From: Streptomyces rishiriensis
GTDB taxonomy: Bacteria > Actinomycetota > Actinomycetes > Streptomycetales > Streptomycetaceae
NCBI RefSeq assembly: GCF_030815485.1
Contig: NZ_JAUSWV010000002.1
Coordinates: forward strand, 4,154,001-4,218,000
Length of the DNA stretch: 64,000 nucleotides
Reading direction: 5' to 3'
The translations under genes were made by a program, and so were the position numbers. Positions 25,206-34,028 of this stretch are shown here, in pieces; positions within the stretch are counted from its first letter, which is position 1; each line of letters begins with the position of its first letter. The notes beneath the pieces were generated by a model. It saw only the letters and a program-made list of their open reading frames with translations. It did no database searches and had not been told where the DNA came from.

Positions 25206-26396
25206 TCAACTGCTTTTCGGGGGCACCTGGGTGGTGGACGCGGGCTCGGGGAGCGTGGCGTCCTTCCGCCCTGCGGGGAGTACGACTCGATGCTTCGAGC
25301 CGAGTACGCCGGGCCCGCCTTGCGCGGGCACGGTCCCGGGTCCTGCTGCTGGCCCGGGTACCGACCCGCTGCTGTCCGTCCGCTGCACCACGCGTCGGCA
25401 GAGATGAGGCAGAAAGGTGTAGAAGCGGTCGGGAAGGAACACGGCGTCCGCGACGATCATCGCGCCGGAGAAGAGAGGCAGCCCCATGAGTGCGGCGATG
25501 CCGATGTGCAAGCCCAGCAGCATGGCCAGTACGGGGTACTTGAGCCTGCCGAAGAGGACGAACGGGAAGGCCACTTGCAGGAGCACGGTCAGGTAGCCGG
25601 CGACGGCGACCACGAGCGGGTACTCGTCTACGAAGTGGGAGATGGCGGGCCAGGGCTGGAACAGTTCGAGGTTCAGGACGTAGTGGAGCGCGGTGCCGCC
25701 GCCCCAGGAAGCTCCCTGGACCTTGTACAGGCCGGCTGAACCGTAGAGAACGCAGACCTGCACCGCGATCACGAACATGCCGCAGTTGTGCACCACCGTG
25801 ATCAAAGCGGTTCGGGCGTCGCGAAGTTGCCGCGCGAAGGGATTCCCGGCCGGTTCCGACCCGCTGCTCGCACGGACCGCCTTCAGCCTGTTTGCGCGTG
25901 CGTCCAGGGACCAGCGTCGGCCGCACGCGGTGAGGACGAGGTAGAGGGACATCAGGAGGACCAGGTTGTCGCCGCCGTCCGTCATGAAGATCGCCCGGCT
26001 GTGGAACGAGGTCACCACAACGGCGAAGAGGACCGACAGGGCACGGGTTCGCCAGCCCAGCATGAACAGTGCGGCCGTGACCAGCGCCAGCACGTAGCAG
26101 AGCTCGAAGTAGGCACGGCTGTCGGACAGGGTCAGAACGCTGAACCAGCCCGTCTGCTCGAAGAGCTGCTGTGCCAGGGCGGGCGTCCACGCGGAACCCG
26201 GACCCCAGATCTCGTCACGGTGCGGGAACTCGCGCAGCAGGAAGATCAGGTAGAGCAGTCCGTAGCCGATACGCAGCACCGACGCCGCGTACAAGGAGAC
26301 CGGGCGGCCGGTCAGGAAGTCCCACCCGGCGGTGATCCGGTCGGCGAGCCACCGGCCGGCGCCGACGGACGCGGACCTCTGTGCGTCACTTTCCAT
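25206..26396 (-). CDS. HTTM (VKGC-like) membrane protein
   Basis: 396 residues with about seven helices and the HTTM signature: an N-terminal helix ASVLRIGYGLLYLIFLLREF, then WYFxLTL-like FSVLTLSDSRAYFELCYVLA, and a lysine/His region TSFHSRAIFMTDGGDNLVLL. HTTM domains are related to the membrane part of vitamin K-dependent gamma-glutamyl carboxylase, but this bacterial branch has no proven reaction. Starts 11 bp inside the DUF5819 gene on the same strand, so the two are translationally coupled and likely form a complex. The C-terminal 40 residues are hydrophilic. Confidence 0.9.
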   Translation of the reverse strand: MESDAQRSASVGAGRWLADRITAGWDFLTGRPVSLYAASVLRIGYGLLYLIFLLREFPHRDEIWGPGSAWTPALAQQLFEQTGWFSVLTLSDSRAYFELCYVLALVTAALFMLGWRTRALSVLFAVVVTSFHSRAIFMTDGGDNLVLLMSLYLVLTACGRRWSLDARANRLKAVRASSGSEPAGNPFARQLRDARTALITVVHNCGMFVIAVQVCVLYGSAGLYKVQGASWGGGTALHYVLNLELFQPWPAISHFVDEYPLVVAVAGYLTVLLQVAFPFVLFGRLKYPVLAMLLGLHIGIAALMGLPLFSGAMIVADAVFLPDRFYTFLPHLCRRVVQRTDSSGSVPGPAAGPGTVPAQGGPGVLGSKHRVVLPAGRKDATLPEPASTTQVPPKSS

Positions 26397-27102
26397 GGCG
26401 GGTCACCTTCCACCAGGGCAGCAGCCGGTTCTCGACCGGCGTCGCCGGGCGGTTGCCGGCGGCGGGGCCGGGCGCGGGGATGGGCCGTGTGACGACGCGG
26501 AGCTGAATGAAGTCGAAGGCGCCGTCCTCGCGGGCGGCGACACGGTCCGCGGCGATGTTGCCCAGGTACTTCTGCATCATCAGGGCGCGTTCGGTACGCG
26601 CCCTGTCGTCCGCTCCGTGCGAGTCGACGTAGCCGGCCCAGGCGCGGCGCAACATGTTCTGTGCCGTGTGGCTCGGGAGCGGATCGTGCACGACGGCGGA
26701 GCGGTCCACCGCGGTCAGGTCGAACCAGGGACTCACCCGAACCGATCCGTCGGAACCGGTGTGCGCGGTTCTCGCCAGAATCTGCCGGTTGACGGATTCG
26801 GGGTCCGGAGCGAAAAGCCGCCAATTCTGTTCGAAGAAGGGGTACACCCATGCATTGATCAGCGGGCTGTATCTCTTGGAGACGGTGTTGGCCGGTGCCA
26901 CGTGAAGGAAAACCAGGAATACGTGGACGAAACTCGCCGCCAAGCACAGAGCCACGGCGGTGTACAGCCCTGCTTTCAGTGCGCGGGCGCCTCTCGGCAG
27001 CCCGGGGGGCGCGGCCAGGGCGTCAGGACATTCCCGTGTGGCCGGACCGGAGTCGGACTGCTGGATTTCCCGCACGTCCGCTGAGTCGATTCCGCTCGAC
27101 AC
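26386..27102 (-). CDS. DUF5819 family membrane-anchored protein
   Basis: 238 residues. A single helix (about 43-66) anchors an extracytoplasmic domain with NTVSKRYSPLINAWVYPFFEQ and NWRLFAPDPES, the hallmark NWxLFAPxP of DUF5819. The domain is of unknown function and is regularly encoded next to HTTM proteins, as here. First gene of the pair; its 3' end overlaps the HTTM start by 11 bp. Two internal Met/Val starts exist, but the first ATG gives a natural cytosolic N-terminus of about 42 residues. Confidence 0.88.
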   Translation of the reverse strand: MSSGIDSADVREIQQSDSGPATRECPDALAAPPGLPRGARALKAGLYTAVALCLAASFVHVFLVFLHVAPANTVSKRYSPLINAWVYPFFEQNWRLFAPDPESVNRQILARTAHTGSDGSVRVSPWFDLTAVDRSAVVHDPLPSHTAQNMLRRAWAGYVDSHGADDRARTERALMMQKYLGNIAADRVAAREDGAFDFIQLRVVTRPIPAPGPAAGNRPATPVENRLLPWWKVTRHGK

Positions 27103-27159
27103 CGCCTACCTGTCTTTCTTCATCAGCTGCTCGCGCCTGGCTTTTCGCCGGCTGCCACC

Positions 27160-27203
27160 GACGGCGCGCGGCGGACTCGCTGAGAATCCCGCCGCGCGCC
27201 GTC
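27160..27203 (-). terminator. Terminator of the ice-binding-like gene
   Basis: A perfect 15-bp stem (GACGGCGCGCGGCGG with its complement) around a 14-base loop, 33 bp past the stop codon of the DUF3494 gene. Confidence 0.75.
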
Positions 27204-27235
27204 ATCCCGTGAGCGGACCGACCGCAGTGCGCTGT

Positions 27236-28651
27236 CTAGCCCTCGTAGTCCTTGGAGTGGTCGTCGCCCTGGTGGCCCTGGGGCACGTCGTCGTAACCGA
27301 AGTTCTCGTCGGACTGCTTGCCGTGGTCGTCCGGGCGGTGGTCGTCCGGGCGGTGGTCGTCCTTGCCGTGGTCGGACTGACCGTGCTCGTACTTGCCGTG
27401 GTCGGACTGACCGTGCTCGTACTTGCCGTGGTCGGACTGACCGGGGTGGAGGTACTGCCCGAGGTCGAGCTTGCCGCCGTGGTCCGGCTTTCCGTTGCCA
27501 CCGTTGCCACCGTTGCCGCCGTGGCCCGGTCCGCCCGGTCCGCCCGGCGCATGGCCGTTCCCGCCGGGGCCGTTCCCGCCGGTGGTGTTCCCCGCACTGT
27601 TGCCCGCGGTGTTCCCGCCGGTGGTGTTCCCGGCGGTGGTGTTCCCGGCGGTGTTGCCCGCGTTGTTCCCGGCCGTGTTGCCCGCGGTGTTTCCGGACGA
27701 GTTGCCGGCGGTGTTGCCCGAGGTGCCGCCGGTCCCGACGATGGGCCCGCCCAGGAGACCACCGGTGACGAGGCCACCGCTGACGAGGCCGCCGCCGAGA
27801 AGCCCCCCGCTGGTGGTCGTGCCGGCGGTCGTGCCCGTGGTGGTGCCGGTGGTGGTGCCGGTGGTGGTGCCGGTGGTCGTTCCCGCCGTCGCACCACCAG
27901 TGGTGGAGGCCGCGCAGCTGCCGAGGAAGATCCGGTTGTTGTTGAGGGTCACAGAACCTACCTCAGCCAGCAACCGGCCCTCGACGTTCGTTCCCTGGTT
28001 CACGGTGATCGAGTTCTCGGCCATGAGGGTGCCCACGAAACTGGTGGTGACGCCGAGCGACGCGTCTTCGCCGATCTGCCAGAACACGTTGCACGCCGAA
28101 GCGCCGTTGGTGAGGAGGATCCGGCTGGAGGTCGCCGTCGTCAGGGATTCAGGAATCTGGAACACCCAGACCGCGTCGGAGCTGCCCTGACCGTCCAGGA
28201 CCAGGTCGCCGGTGATGCCGACACCGGCTGTGGCGTGGTAGACGCCGGGAAGCAGCGCCGGACCTCCGCCGATTCCGGCCGGAAGTGCGAAGTCCACGGC
28301 TTGGCCCGCGGCGTTGTTGTATGCCACGAGCAGGTCGGCCTTGGCCTGGAGTGCCGCAGCGTCCGCTGCGTGGATGGCGCCTCCCACCTGGCCGGGCGGG
28401 AATCCGGTGATGGCCGGGCTCGGGTGCGTCCCGAGGTCGTGGGCGAGCACCGAGTTGCCGGTGTTGGTGACTCCCTGACCCGCCAGAACGGAGTAGCTGG
28501 CGGTTGTGCCCAGAGGTACGGGCAAGGCGATCGCCGATGCGGCCGTCGGTGTCAGGAAGACCATCGCAGCGGAAACCGTCGCCGCGAGGGCGGAGGCCAG
28601 CACACCGGACAGAGTTCGGCGGCCGGCCACTTGAGGGTTTTTCAGCTTCAT
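27236..28651 (-). CDS. DUF3494 ice-binding-like surface protein with repetitive tail
   Basis: 471 residues from ATG 28651. A signal peptide (cleavage near AASAIA, about residue 40) precedes a DUF3494 beta-solenoid domain to about 240: LGTTASYSVLAGQGVTNTG, GPALLPGVYHA, DAVWVFQIPESLTT, SVTLNNNRIFLGSC. After it come GTTTGTTTG repeats (about 255-285), an NTAGNSAGN Asn/Gly tract (about 310-355), a Gly/Pro stretch, and His/Asp repeats of the KYEHGQSDHG type (about 405-440). No sortase motif or membrane anchor is visible. DUF3494 proteins bind ice in cold-adapted microbes; in Streptomyces a surface or adhesion role is as likely. Confidence 0.9.
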   Translation of the reverse strand: MKLKNPQVAGRRTLSGVLASALAATVSAAMVFLTPTAASAIALPVPLGTTASYSVLAGQGVTNTGNSVLAHDLGTHPSPAITGFPPGQVGGAIHAADAAALQAKADLLVAYNNAAGQAVDFALPAGIGGGPALLPGVYHATAGVGITGDLVLDGQGSSDAVWVFQIPESLTTATSSRILLTNGASACNVFWQIGEDASLGVTTSFVGTLMAENSITVNQGTNVEGRLLAEVGSVTLNNNRIFLGSCAASTTGGATAGTTTGTTTGTTTGTTTGTTAGTTTSGGLLGGGLVSGGLVTGGLLGGPIVGTGGTSGNTAGNSSGNTAGNTAGNNAGNTAGNTTAGNTTGGNTAGNSAGNTTGGNGPGGNGHAPGGPGGPGHGGNGGNGGNGKPDHGGKLDLGQYLHPGQSDHGKYEHGQSDHGKYEHGQSDHGKDDHRPDDHRPDDHGKQSDENFGYDDVPQGHQGDDHSKDYEG

Positions 28652-28915
28652 CAAAAGGCCATTTTCTGTGGGGGCCGTGGCATACCCGGGCCCTACCGAT
28701 CACCCGGAAAGCCTTTTCACTGCTGCCGCATATTACGCAGAAATATCCTTGCGTCGGCAGCAATGAAACAGGGGCGTTCCCCACTCATTCAGACAGCGGA
28801 CAGCGCTGTGTTAATACGCTGATTCGCAATTATGACCGCGCGGCATACCCCCGGAACGGGCGGAGCCGTCGGCCATGCGATGCCCCGCCGGAAGCACCGC
28901 ACGGAGTGCCGTTCG

Positions 28916-29605
28916 TCAGCCATGCCGCTGGGTGCGGTTCTCGTGGGCGAGCCCGTCCAGGTGGGTGGCCGTAGGCGGCCCGAGCCCGAAGGGAAGGACC
29001 AGGGCTCGCAGCACCACGGGGTCCGACGGCCGGAGGAGTTGCTGGTCCGACGGCCGACGAACCAGCCCGATGTCCTGCCAGCCCCACGACAGGAAGGCGT
29101 TGCAGACCGCCGAGTCGGCTTGTTCCACCAACGTCGCCCCGAGCGAGGCGTGATGGTCGGCGAGCAGGCGGTGCTGAAGGCGGCGGGCGAGGCCTTTGTC
29201 GTCCGCGTGGGGGTGAACCACTGTCTCGGTGATCGCGAAGACGTGCCCGGACGCCGTGAGTTGTTCGACGCTCCGCGGAAGGGGCCCGTCGAAACCCCGC
29301 CACCACGTCCCCTCGCGCCGTACCGGGAACCCGTAGACGCACCCGGCGAAAGCGGTGCTCTCCGCGATCAGCAGGGCGAAACCGGGCCGCCGGATGGCTT
29401 CTGTAAGGCGTCGCAGGAACGCCTCCCGGCCCCGGTACCCCTCGCCGGGCTGCGCCCGGGAGGACTCCACGTACAGATCGGCCAGATCCTCCCGGAGGGT
29501 CTCGGCCTGCCAGCGGTTCAGCCGGCGCAGACGTAGCGCGTCCTGGGCGGACGATGTGCTTCCGTCACCGGACGACGGCTGCTGCCGCCCGGGCGGGGGA
29601 GTCAC
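28916..29605 (-). CDS. GNAT-family acetyltransferase-like protein
   Basis: 229 residues from GTG 29605. The GNAT fold is seen in RRLNRWQAETLREDLADLYV, FALLIAESTAFAGCVYGFPV, ITETVVHPHADDKGLARRLQ (the acetyl-CoA-binding region, with a weak R/Q-x-x-G/A signature) and the closing LVRRPSDQQLL strand. Substrate unknown. The open frame continues upstream into the STAS remnant, but no conserved sequence supports the extension, so the GTG is chosen; no strong ribosome site is visible. Confidence 0.7.
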   Translation of the reverse strand: MTPPPGRQQPSSGDGSTSSAQDALRLRRLNRWQAETLREDLADLYVESSRAQPGEGYRGREAFLRRLTEAIRRPGFALLIAESTAFAGCVYGFPVRREGTWWRGFDGPLPRSVEQLTASGHVFAITETVVHPHADDKGLARRLQHRLLADHHASLGATLVEQADSAVCNAFLSWGWQDIGLVRRPSDQQLLRPSDPVVLRALVLPFGLGPPTATHLDGLAHENRTQRHG

Positions 29606-29739
29606 CGTGCACCGCCCGCGGCAGCGGGAATCCGACCCGGTCGCGCCCCGGCCGTGGCCAGGTCCGTCTCTCCCGCGTGGGTGATCAGAGCACGGGTGCT
29701 GCGTTCGTGCCGGTAGACATTCAGTTGGGGAAGGGCCAT
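29602..29739 (-). pseudogene. N-terminal fragment of a STAS anti-sigma antagonist
   Basis: 45 codons from ATG 29739 reading MALPQLNVYRHERSTRALIT followed by HAGETDLATA, the first two strands and helix start of a STAS/BldG-like anti-anti-sigma factor. The serine phosphorylation site and the rest of the domain are absent: the frame ends at 29602 where it runs into the GNAT gene start. I infer a truncated relic, possibly from the insertion or deletion that placed the acetyltransferase here. Confidence 0.5.
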
Positions 29740-29893
29740 GGCTCCTCTGTTCGGACACATGGGGGTGCGCGTGCGCGGTGGCGAACAGGCATGGACTCCT
29801 GTTTCGATGAACCGAGGTGGTGCCCTCGGTCCCTGAACGCGGTGGCTGGAGGCGGGCTCCGGAGCCGGAGTGCGCGATGAGCGGTCCGGCCGG

Positions 29894-30403
29894 CTACCAG
29901 CCGGGAGCACCGGGCAGCACGCGGGTCCGGTCGGCGGGGCTGACGCCGGTGGCGGTCAGGATCCGTTCGGCCGAGGCATCGTTGTCGTCTCGTACAGCCA
30001 TGGCCATCGCGGCGCGAGCGAGCGGGGGAGCCGTCTGCGGAGGGATCACCAGGAACATGAAGTGGTCCTGGTCGCCCCGAGTGACGATCATGGTGTCGTC
30101 GCCGACGGCCGACCAGTCGATGCGGACGGTCCGGCCGTCCACGGACAGATGGCCCGGTCTTTCGTCCCAGGCGCCCGCGTCGAGGCCGACACGGGCGAGC
30201 GGACCCAGCCGGTCGGTCAACGCCGCGAGCAGCCCGGACAGTTGACTGTCGAGGTCACGTGACCGCGGCCACCACGCGCCGTCGAACGTCCCCGTGCGTT
30301 TCGGCGTCGTCTCCATCCGCAGGACCGCGATGCCGGGGACCATCGGCTCCCTGTTGGTGTCCGCCAGGAGCCTGGCGGGGGTCATGGGGGTCATGGGGGT
30401 CAT
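29894..30403 (-). CDS. DUF5994 family protein
   Basis: 169 residues. Hallmark FDGAWWPRSRDLDSQLSGLL near residue 39 identifies DUF5994, followed by VGLDAGAWDERPGHLSVDGR and a VIPPQT segment. N-terminus starts with a MTPMTPMTP repeat created by a GGGGTCAT direct repeat in the DNA, so the exact start is uncertain. Function unknown. It is the downstream member of a three-gene minus-strand group with another DUF5994 protein and a small membrane protein between them. Confidence 0.8.
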   Translation of the reverse strand: MTPMTPMTPARLLADTNREPMVPGIAVLRMETTPKRTGTFDGAWWPRSRDLDSQLSGLLAALTDRLGPLARVGLDAGAWDERPGHLSVDGRTVRIDWSAVGDDTMIVTRGDQDHFMFLVIPPQTAPPLARAAMAMAVRDDNDASAERILTATGVSPADRTRVLPGAPGW

Positions 30404-30409
30404 GGGGAC

Positions 30410-30574
30410 TCACCTCACTCCCTTCCGGGTGCCGTGTCGCCGCCCAGACCACCCAGCAGCGGCCTCGGTGGAAGGTGGCGGCCCCATCGCGTGCTGCCGG
30501 TTGGCCAGGCGGATGAGGAGCACACCCAGAGCGATCATCGCCATGATGACGACCACGGTCGCGAAGGTTTCCAT
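30410..30574 (-). CDS. Very small membrane protein in DUF5994 cluster
   Basis: 54 residues from ATG 30574 (METFATVVVIMAMIALGVLL). One N-terminal helix is followed by a short basic tail ending HGTRKGVR. Located between two DUF5994 genes; GGGGA lies about 10 bases upstream, overlapping the end of the first DUF5994 gene. The N-terminal MET-F/V-x-T-x-V-helix pattern is shared with the protein at 31759, suggesting a common origin. Confidence 0.55.
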   Translation of the reverse strand: METFATVVVIMAMIALGVLLIRLANRQHAMGPPPSTEAAAGWSGRRHGTRKGVR

Positions 30575-30579
30575 GGCCG

Positions 30580-31215
30580 TCACATCCCCGTCGGCCGACC
30601 CGGGGTCGCGGCGGGTACCGCGGCTCGATCTCCGCGCTCGGCCCTGGCCGCCCGGATCCGTGGCCACACGGCGGGATCGCGGGCCCCGTGCCCTCCCTCA
30701 GAGTCCCAGACCGCCTCCAGGGACCGGTCGCTCTCCGTCGCCTTCCGCAGGCGCGCGGCCTGTTCCATCAGCCGGCTCGCGGTCGAGGTGCCCAGGGGGC
30801 TGCTCGCGGCGGACATCAGCCAGGCGGCCGAGACGGGGTCCGTCGGCGGCGGGACCACCAGGAGGTTCCAGCGGCCCACACGGTAGGAGAGCAGGAGCAG
30901 TTCGTGCGGGTCCTGCTCGGCGAGGAACCAGCCCACGTGCACCACGTGCCCGGCGACGGGCACCTTGCGCGGGACGACCGGCCAGTGGGTGGGGTTCACC
31001 GTGACCCGGGTGATCCGCCCCCACAGCGGCTCCAGGGCGGCCGTCAGCATCGGGAGTTCCGTCCCGAGATCGCGGGAGCGGGGCCACCATGCGCCGTCCA
31101 GGAGGGCCGGCGCGGCGTCGGCAGGCGCCAGCGAGAGGCGGAGAGAGGAAGCAACAGGAGAGGACGACGAGAGCCGGTCCTCGGGTGTCGGCGAGCGGGA
31201 GATGGTCGCAGTCAT
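30580..31215 (-). CDS. DUF5994 family protein (paralogue)
   Basis: 211 residues from ATG 31215 (MTATISRSPTPEDRL). Carries the family hallmark LLDGAWWPRSRDLGTELPML near residue 38, then VNPTHWPVVPRKVPVAGHVV and WFLAEQDPHELLLLSYRVGR. Compared with its neighbour at 29894 it has an extra C-terminal 40 residues rich in Arg/Ala. Function unknown; gene pairs of this family suggest two divergent copies rather than recent duplication. Codirectional with the small membrane gene and the downstream DUF5994 gene. Confidence 0.8.
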   Translation of the reverse strand: MTATISRSPTPEDRLSSSSPVASSLRLSLAPADAAPALLDGAWWPRSRDLGTELPMLTAALEPLWGRITRVTVNPTHWPVVPRKVPVAGHVVHVGWFLAEQDPHELLLLSYRVGRWNLLVVPPPTDPVSAAWLMSAASSPLGTSTASRLMEQAARLRKATESDRSLEAVWDSEGGHGARDPAVWPRIRAARAERGDRAAVPAATPGRPTGM

Positions 31216-31758
31216 GACGCGGACCCTGCCCCGGGGCGACCACGGTCGGCCCGGCCTATTCGATCGCCGAAAACGACACGAGCGTGGCAGCCGGTGCGCG
31301 AAATATCCTCGGTACCTTCGAGCGTACCCCTCGGCCGGGCCGACGGACCCTCCCGTCGGTTGATGAACCCGCACCGTGCGCTCCTCCTCCCCCACCGGCT
31401 CCGTACGGCCCCGTCCCGAGGCACTGTCCGGAGCCGACGAGTGCTCACCGAGCCGGAGGCACACGGCGCCCGGCAACGAGGGCGAGGTCCCCGCGAGGTG
31501 CCCCGGACGGACGCGTCGTGGGTGAGCACGGCCGGTCGGACGCTCCACCCGCAGGGGCCTTCCAGCGGAGTAGGGTCGGGAGTACCGGGAGCACCTCGCA
31601 CACCGGAGTCAGATGCTGGTGCCGTTCTCGGCGAGCGACAGGACCGGAACGTCGATGACGAGCCCGGGGACAGGTGCGCACCATGACCGCGAAAGCAGAG
31701 TCGAAGCCTCCACCGAACACGGCCTCTCCGGCGTGCTCCGCACGAGGGAGGTGAGGAC
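31216..31758. other. Gene-free divergent region
   Basis: About 540 bp between the DUF5994 gene and the 31759 gene, which point away from each other. No convincing frame, repeat or RNA structure; presumably holds both promoters. Confidence 0.5.
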
Positions 31759-32295
31759 GTGGAGACCGTCGTCACGACGGCACTGATCATCGCCTTGATC
31801 GTCATGGGAGCCGCCCTGATCCATCAGCTCAACGCGCAGCACGACGCGAGGATCGCGGGCTATCGGTACGGCGATGCGCTGCCGGGGATCGGCCGCCTGC
31901 GGGCGAAGAACCGACGAGCGGCAACGCCTTCCGCGTCGCCCGCCGTCGACGACGCCGAGCCGGGCGGCACGACGGATGATCCGGCCGGTTCCCCGACGGA
32001 AACCGTGGGCAGGCCGGAACGGAGTCACATCGTGGAGTCACCGGAACCGCCCTCTGCCGGGAACGTCGACGTGCGTCTCATCGCCTCGTCACCCGAGGCC
32101 GCCCGCCGAGTCGCGGAGGTTCTCCGTCGCTGCTTCGCCTCGTCCGAGCAGCGCAGCTATCCCGTCAGCACGGAAACCGGCGGAACCCGCCTCCACCTGA
32201 CGGTGGACACCGCCCGCGCAGCAGAACCCGCGCGCTCCTGGCTGGTCACCAGTCGGTCCTCCGGAAACGGCCGCACGCAAACCGACGAGACCTGA
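31759..32295 (+). CDS. Single-helix membrane protein of unknown function
   Basis: 178 residues from GTG 31759 (GGGAGG 8-13 bases upstream). One N-terminal helix (about 4-23, METVVTTALIIALIVMGAAL) is followed by a disordered Pro/Ser/Asp segment (about 50-95) and a compact C-terminal region VDVRLIASSPEAARRVAEVL and LHLTVD, which reads like a small beta-alpha-beta domain. It resembles the 54-residue protein at 30410 only in its helix. No family recognised. Confidence 0.65.
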   Translation: METVVTTALIIALIVMGAALIHQLNAQHDARIAGYRYGDALPGIGRLRAKNRRAATPSASPAVDDAEPGGTTDDPAGSPTETVGRPERSHIVESPEPPSAGNVDVRLIASSPEAARRVAEVLRRCFASSEQRSYPVSTETGGTRLHLTVDTARAAEPARSWLVTSRSSGNGRTQTDET

Positions 32296-32567
32296 CCCAC
32301 GAGGGCCGCGAGACAGCCTGTGCCCGAAATGTGCACCGGGCATAGCATGGAAGAGGGTCGGCACACTCTCACGTGCGACCGGCCCGGAAGGGCGACCCCG
32401 GTGTGTATACGCCGGGGTCGTTGACGCACGGGCGACCTGGACCGGTTGCCGTGTCTCACCGACGGCCTGTTCGGGTGAACACCGGGCCGGCGGAGAACAG
32501 CTCGGTGAGGGCACTGATCGACTGGACCACTCGGATCCTCCGCGATCGCCTCCAGGGACGCCCGCAT

Positions 32568-33440
32568 TCAGGCATGGATCGCCGCGTCGGCGTACGCCCC
32601 GGCGAGGTGGGTGATGAATTCGCGGCTGCTGACCGGGGTGAGGGCCTGCGCCTGGAGGTGGTCGTACATCGCGTTGTAGTGCCGCACGTCGGACGGCTTG
32701 TCCAGGTAGAGATCGCTGGTGAACCGCGCCACGTACACCACCGCTGCCCCGGGGCTGTCGGCGAACCGCAGAACGGAGAACTGTCCTGACAGGCCCGGGT
32801 GGGCGCCGGCCGTGTAGGGAAGGACCTGCACCGTGATGTTCGGCTCCGCGCTGAGTGCTTTCAGGTGCTCCAGTTGTTCATGCATGACGTCCGGGCTGCC
32901 GATGACGCGGCGCAGCGCCGATTCGTCGAGGACGACCCACAGGCGCAGCGGGAAGGCCGGGTCGTAGATCCGATGCTGGCGGCGCAGCCGGACCTTGAGT
33001 TGCGTGGCGGCCTGTTCGGCAGTGAGCCGTGGGACCGTCTCCCCGATGACAGCCTGGGCGTAGGCGGGGGTCTGCAGCAGATCGGGCACCATCGTGGGCG
33101 CGTGAGTGTGCAGCGAAGCGGCGTCCGTCTCCAGGCCGATGTAGACACGGTCGGAGAGGTCGCCGTAGGGGTGCCACCAGCCCCGCTGCGCGGATTCCCT
33201 GGCCATCTCCATCAGGGAGTCGATGAGATGCTCGTCCATCACTTCGTAGATGTCGCACAGGTCGCGCACATCCCGTGGGCTGATGGCGCGGTTGCCGTTC
33301 TCCAGGTGACTGATCTTGGGCTGGGAGACCATGAGCCGCTCAGCCACTTCTGTGCTCTTCAACCCGCTGGCCACGCGGAGCCGGCGAAGCTCGGCCCCCA
33401 GACGGCGTCTCCTGACAGTGGGATTGGTCTTCGCCGCCAC
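32568..33440 (-). CDS. Scr1-type helix-turn-helix regulator (DUF5753)
   Basis: 290 residues from GTG 33440, with GGAGGT about 9 bases upstream. XRE-type helix-turn-helix at about 12-65 (LRRLRVASGLKSTEVAERLM, SQPKISHLENGNRAIS) and a DUF5753 domain after about 95: GLETDAASLHTHAPTMVPDL, LLQTPAYAQAVIG, then IYDPAFPLRLWVVLDE and the C-terminal ITVQVLPYTAGAHPGLSG. Such proteins usually precede a DUF397 partner gene and act in morphological or antibiotic control; no DUF397 gene is present here. Confidence 0.9.
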   Translation of the reverse strand: MAAKTNPTVRRRRLGAELRRLRVASGLKSTEVAERLMVSQPKISHLENGNRAISPRDVRDLCDIYEVMDEHLIDSLMEMARESAQRGWWHPYGDLSDRVYIGLETDAASLHTHAPTMVPDLLQTPAYAQAVIGETVPRLTAEQAATQLKVRLRRQHRIYDPAFPLRLWVVLDESALRRVIGSPDVMHEQLEHLKALSAEPNITVQVLPYTAGAHPGLSGQFSVLRFADSPGAAVVYVARFTSDLYLDKPSDVRHYNAMYDHLQAQALTPVSSREFITHLAGAYADAAIHA

Positions 33441-33758
33441 GCGCGGTGTACCTCCGGCTCCAAATAGCTGTGTCACCAGGCAGGTTGCCACGGCACGAGG
33501 GCTGCCGATGATGCGCAATGCCGCCGTGATCGTCAGCAGTCGAAACGGACTCTTACATTGGCAATTGCCGCGCCCCGGTGCGGCGCCGGGATGTGCCGAA
33601 GTGCCGGCTGATCTCCACGCCAGGGGCCGGGCGCACGGCGACGTGCCTGCCGGCTGAAGGAAACGCTTGCTCGGGTCAGGAGCGAGGTCGTGAAGGCGGT
33701 ACGGGTGGCCGGGTCCCTGGCCATGGCTACCGGCCCCCACTGACACTCAAGGCAAAAA
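33441..33758. other. Gene-free region upstream of the Scr1-type gene
   Basis: About 318 bp between the HTH gene and the tRNA-Arg terminator. I see no supported gene or RNA; it likely contains the HTH promoter. Confidence 0.4.
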
Positions 33759-33793
33759 CCAGAGGCCCTGAGGAGTGATCCTCAGGCCTCTGG
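33759..33793 (-). terminator. Intrinsic terminator of tRNA-Arg
   Basis: A roughly 15-bp stem (CCAGAGGCC and its complement, one bulged C) followed on the minus strand by GGTTTTTG, a proper T run, 8 bp past the tRNA. Confidence 0.85.
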
Positions 33794-33800
33794 ACAACTG

Positions 33801-33873
33801 TGCACTCGGCAGGATTCGAACCTGCAACCTTCTGATCCGTAGTCAGATGCTCTATCCGTTAAGCTACGAGTGC
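33801..33873 (-). tRNA. tRNA-Arg(ACG)
   Basis: 73 nt on the minus strand. Acceptor arms GCACTCG and CGAGTGC pair fully; anticodon loop CTACGGA gives ACG, the expected TadA substrate. T-arm GGTTCGAATCC, no encoded CCA, discriminator A. Confidence 0.97.
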
Positions 33874-34028
33874 TTGTTATTCGGTTTTTCTGTCTCCGCT
33901 CTCGGCCCTTGCGGCCCGCTCGCGGCGACAGGAAGAACATTACATGACTGCCGCCGACATGTGAAATCCGTTTGCCATACCGCTTGTGAGCTGCGGAAAC
34001 GCCTCTCTGAGGGCACTCTCGGAAACGA

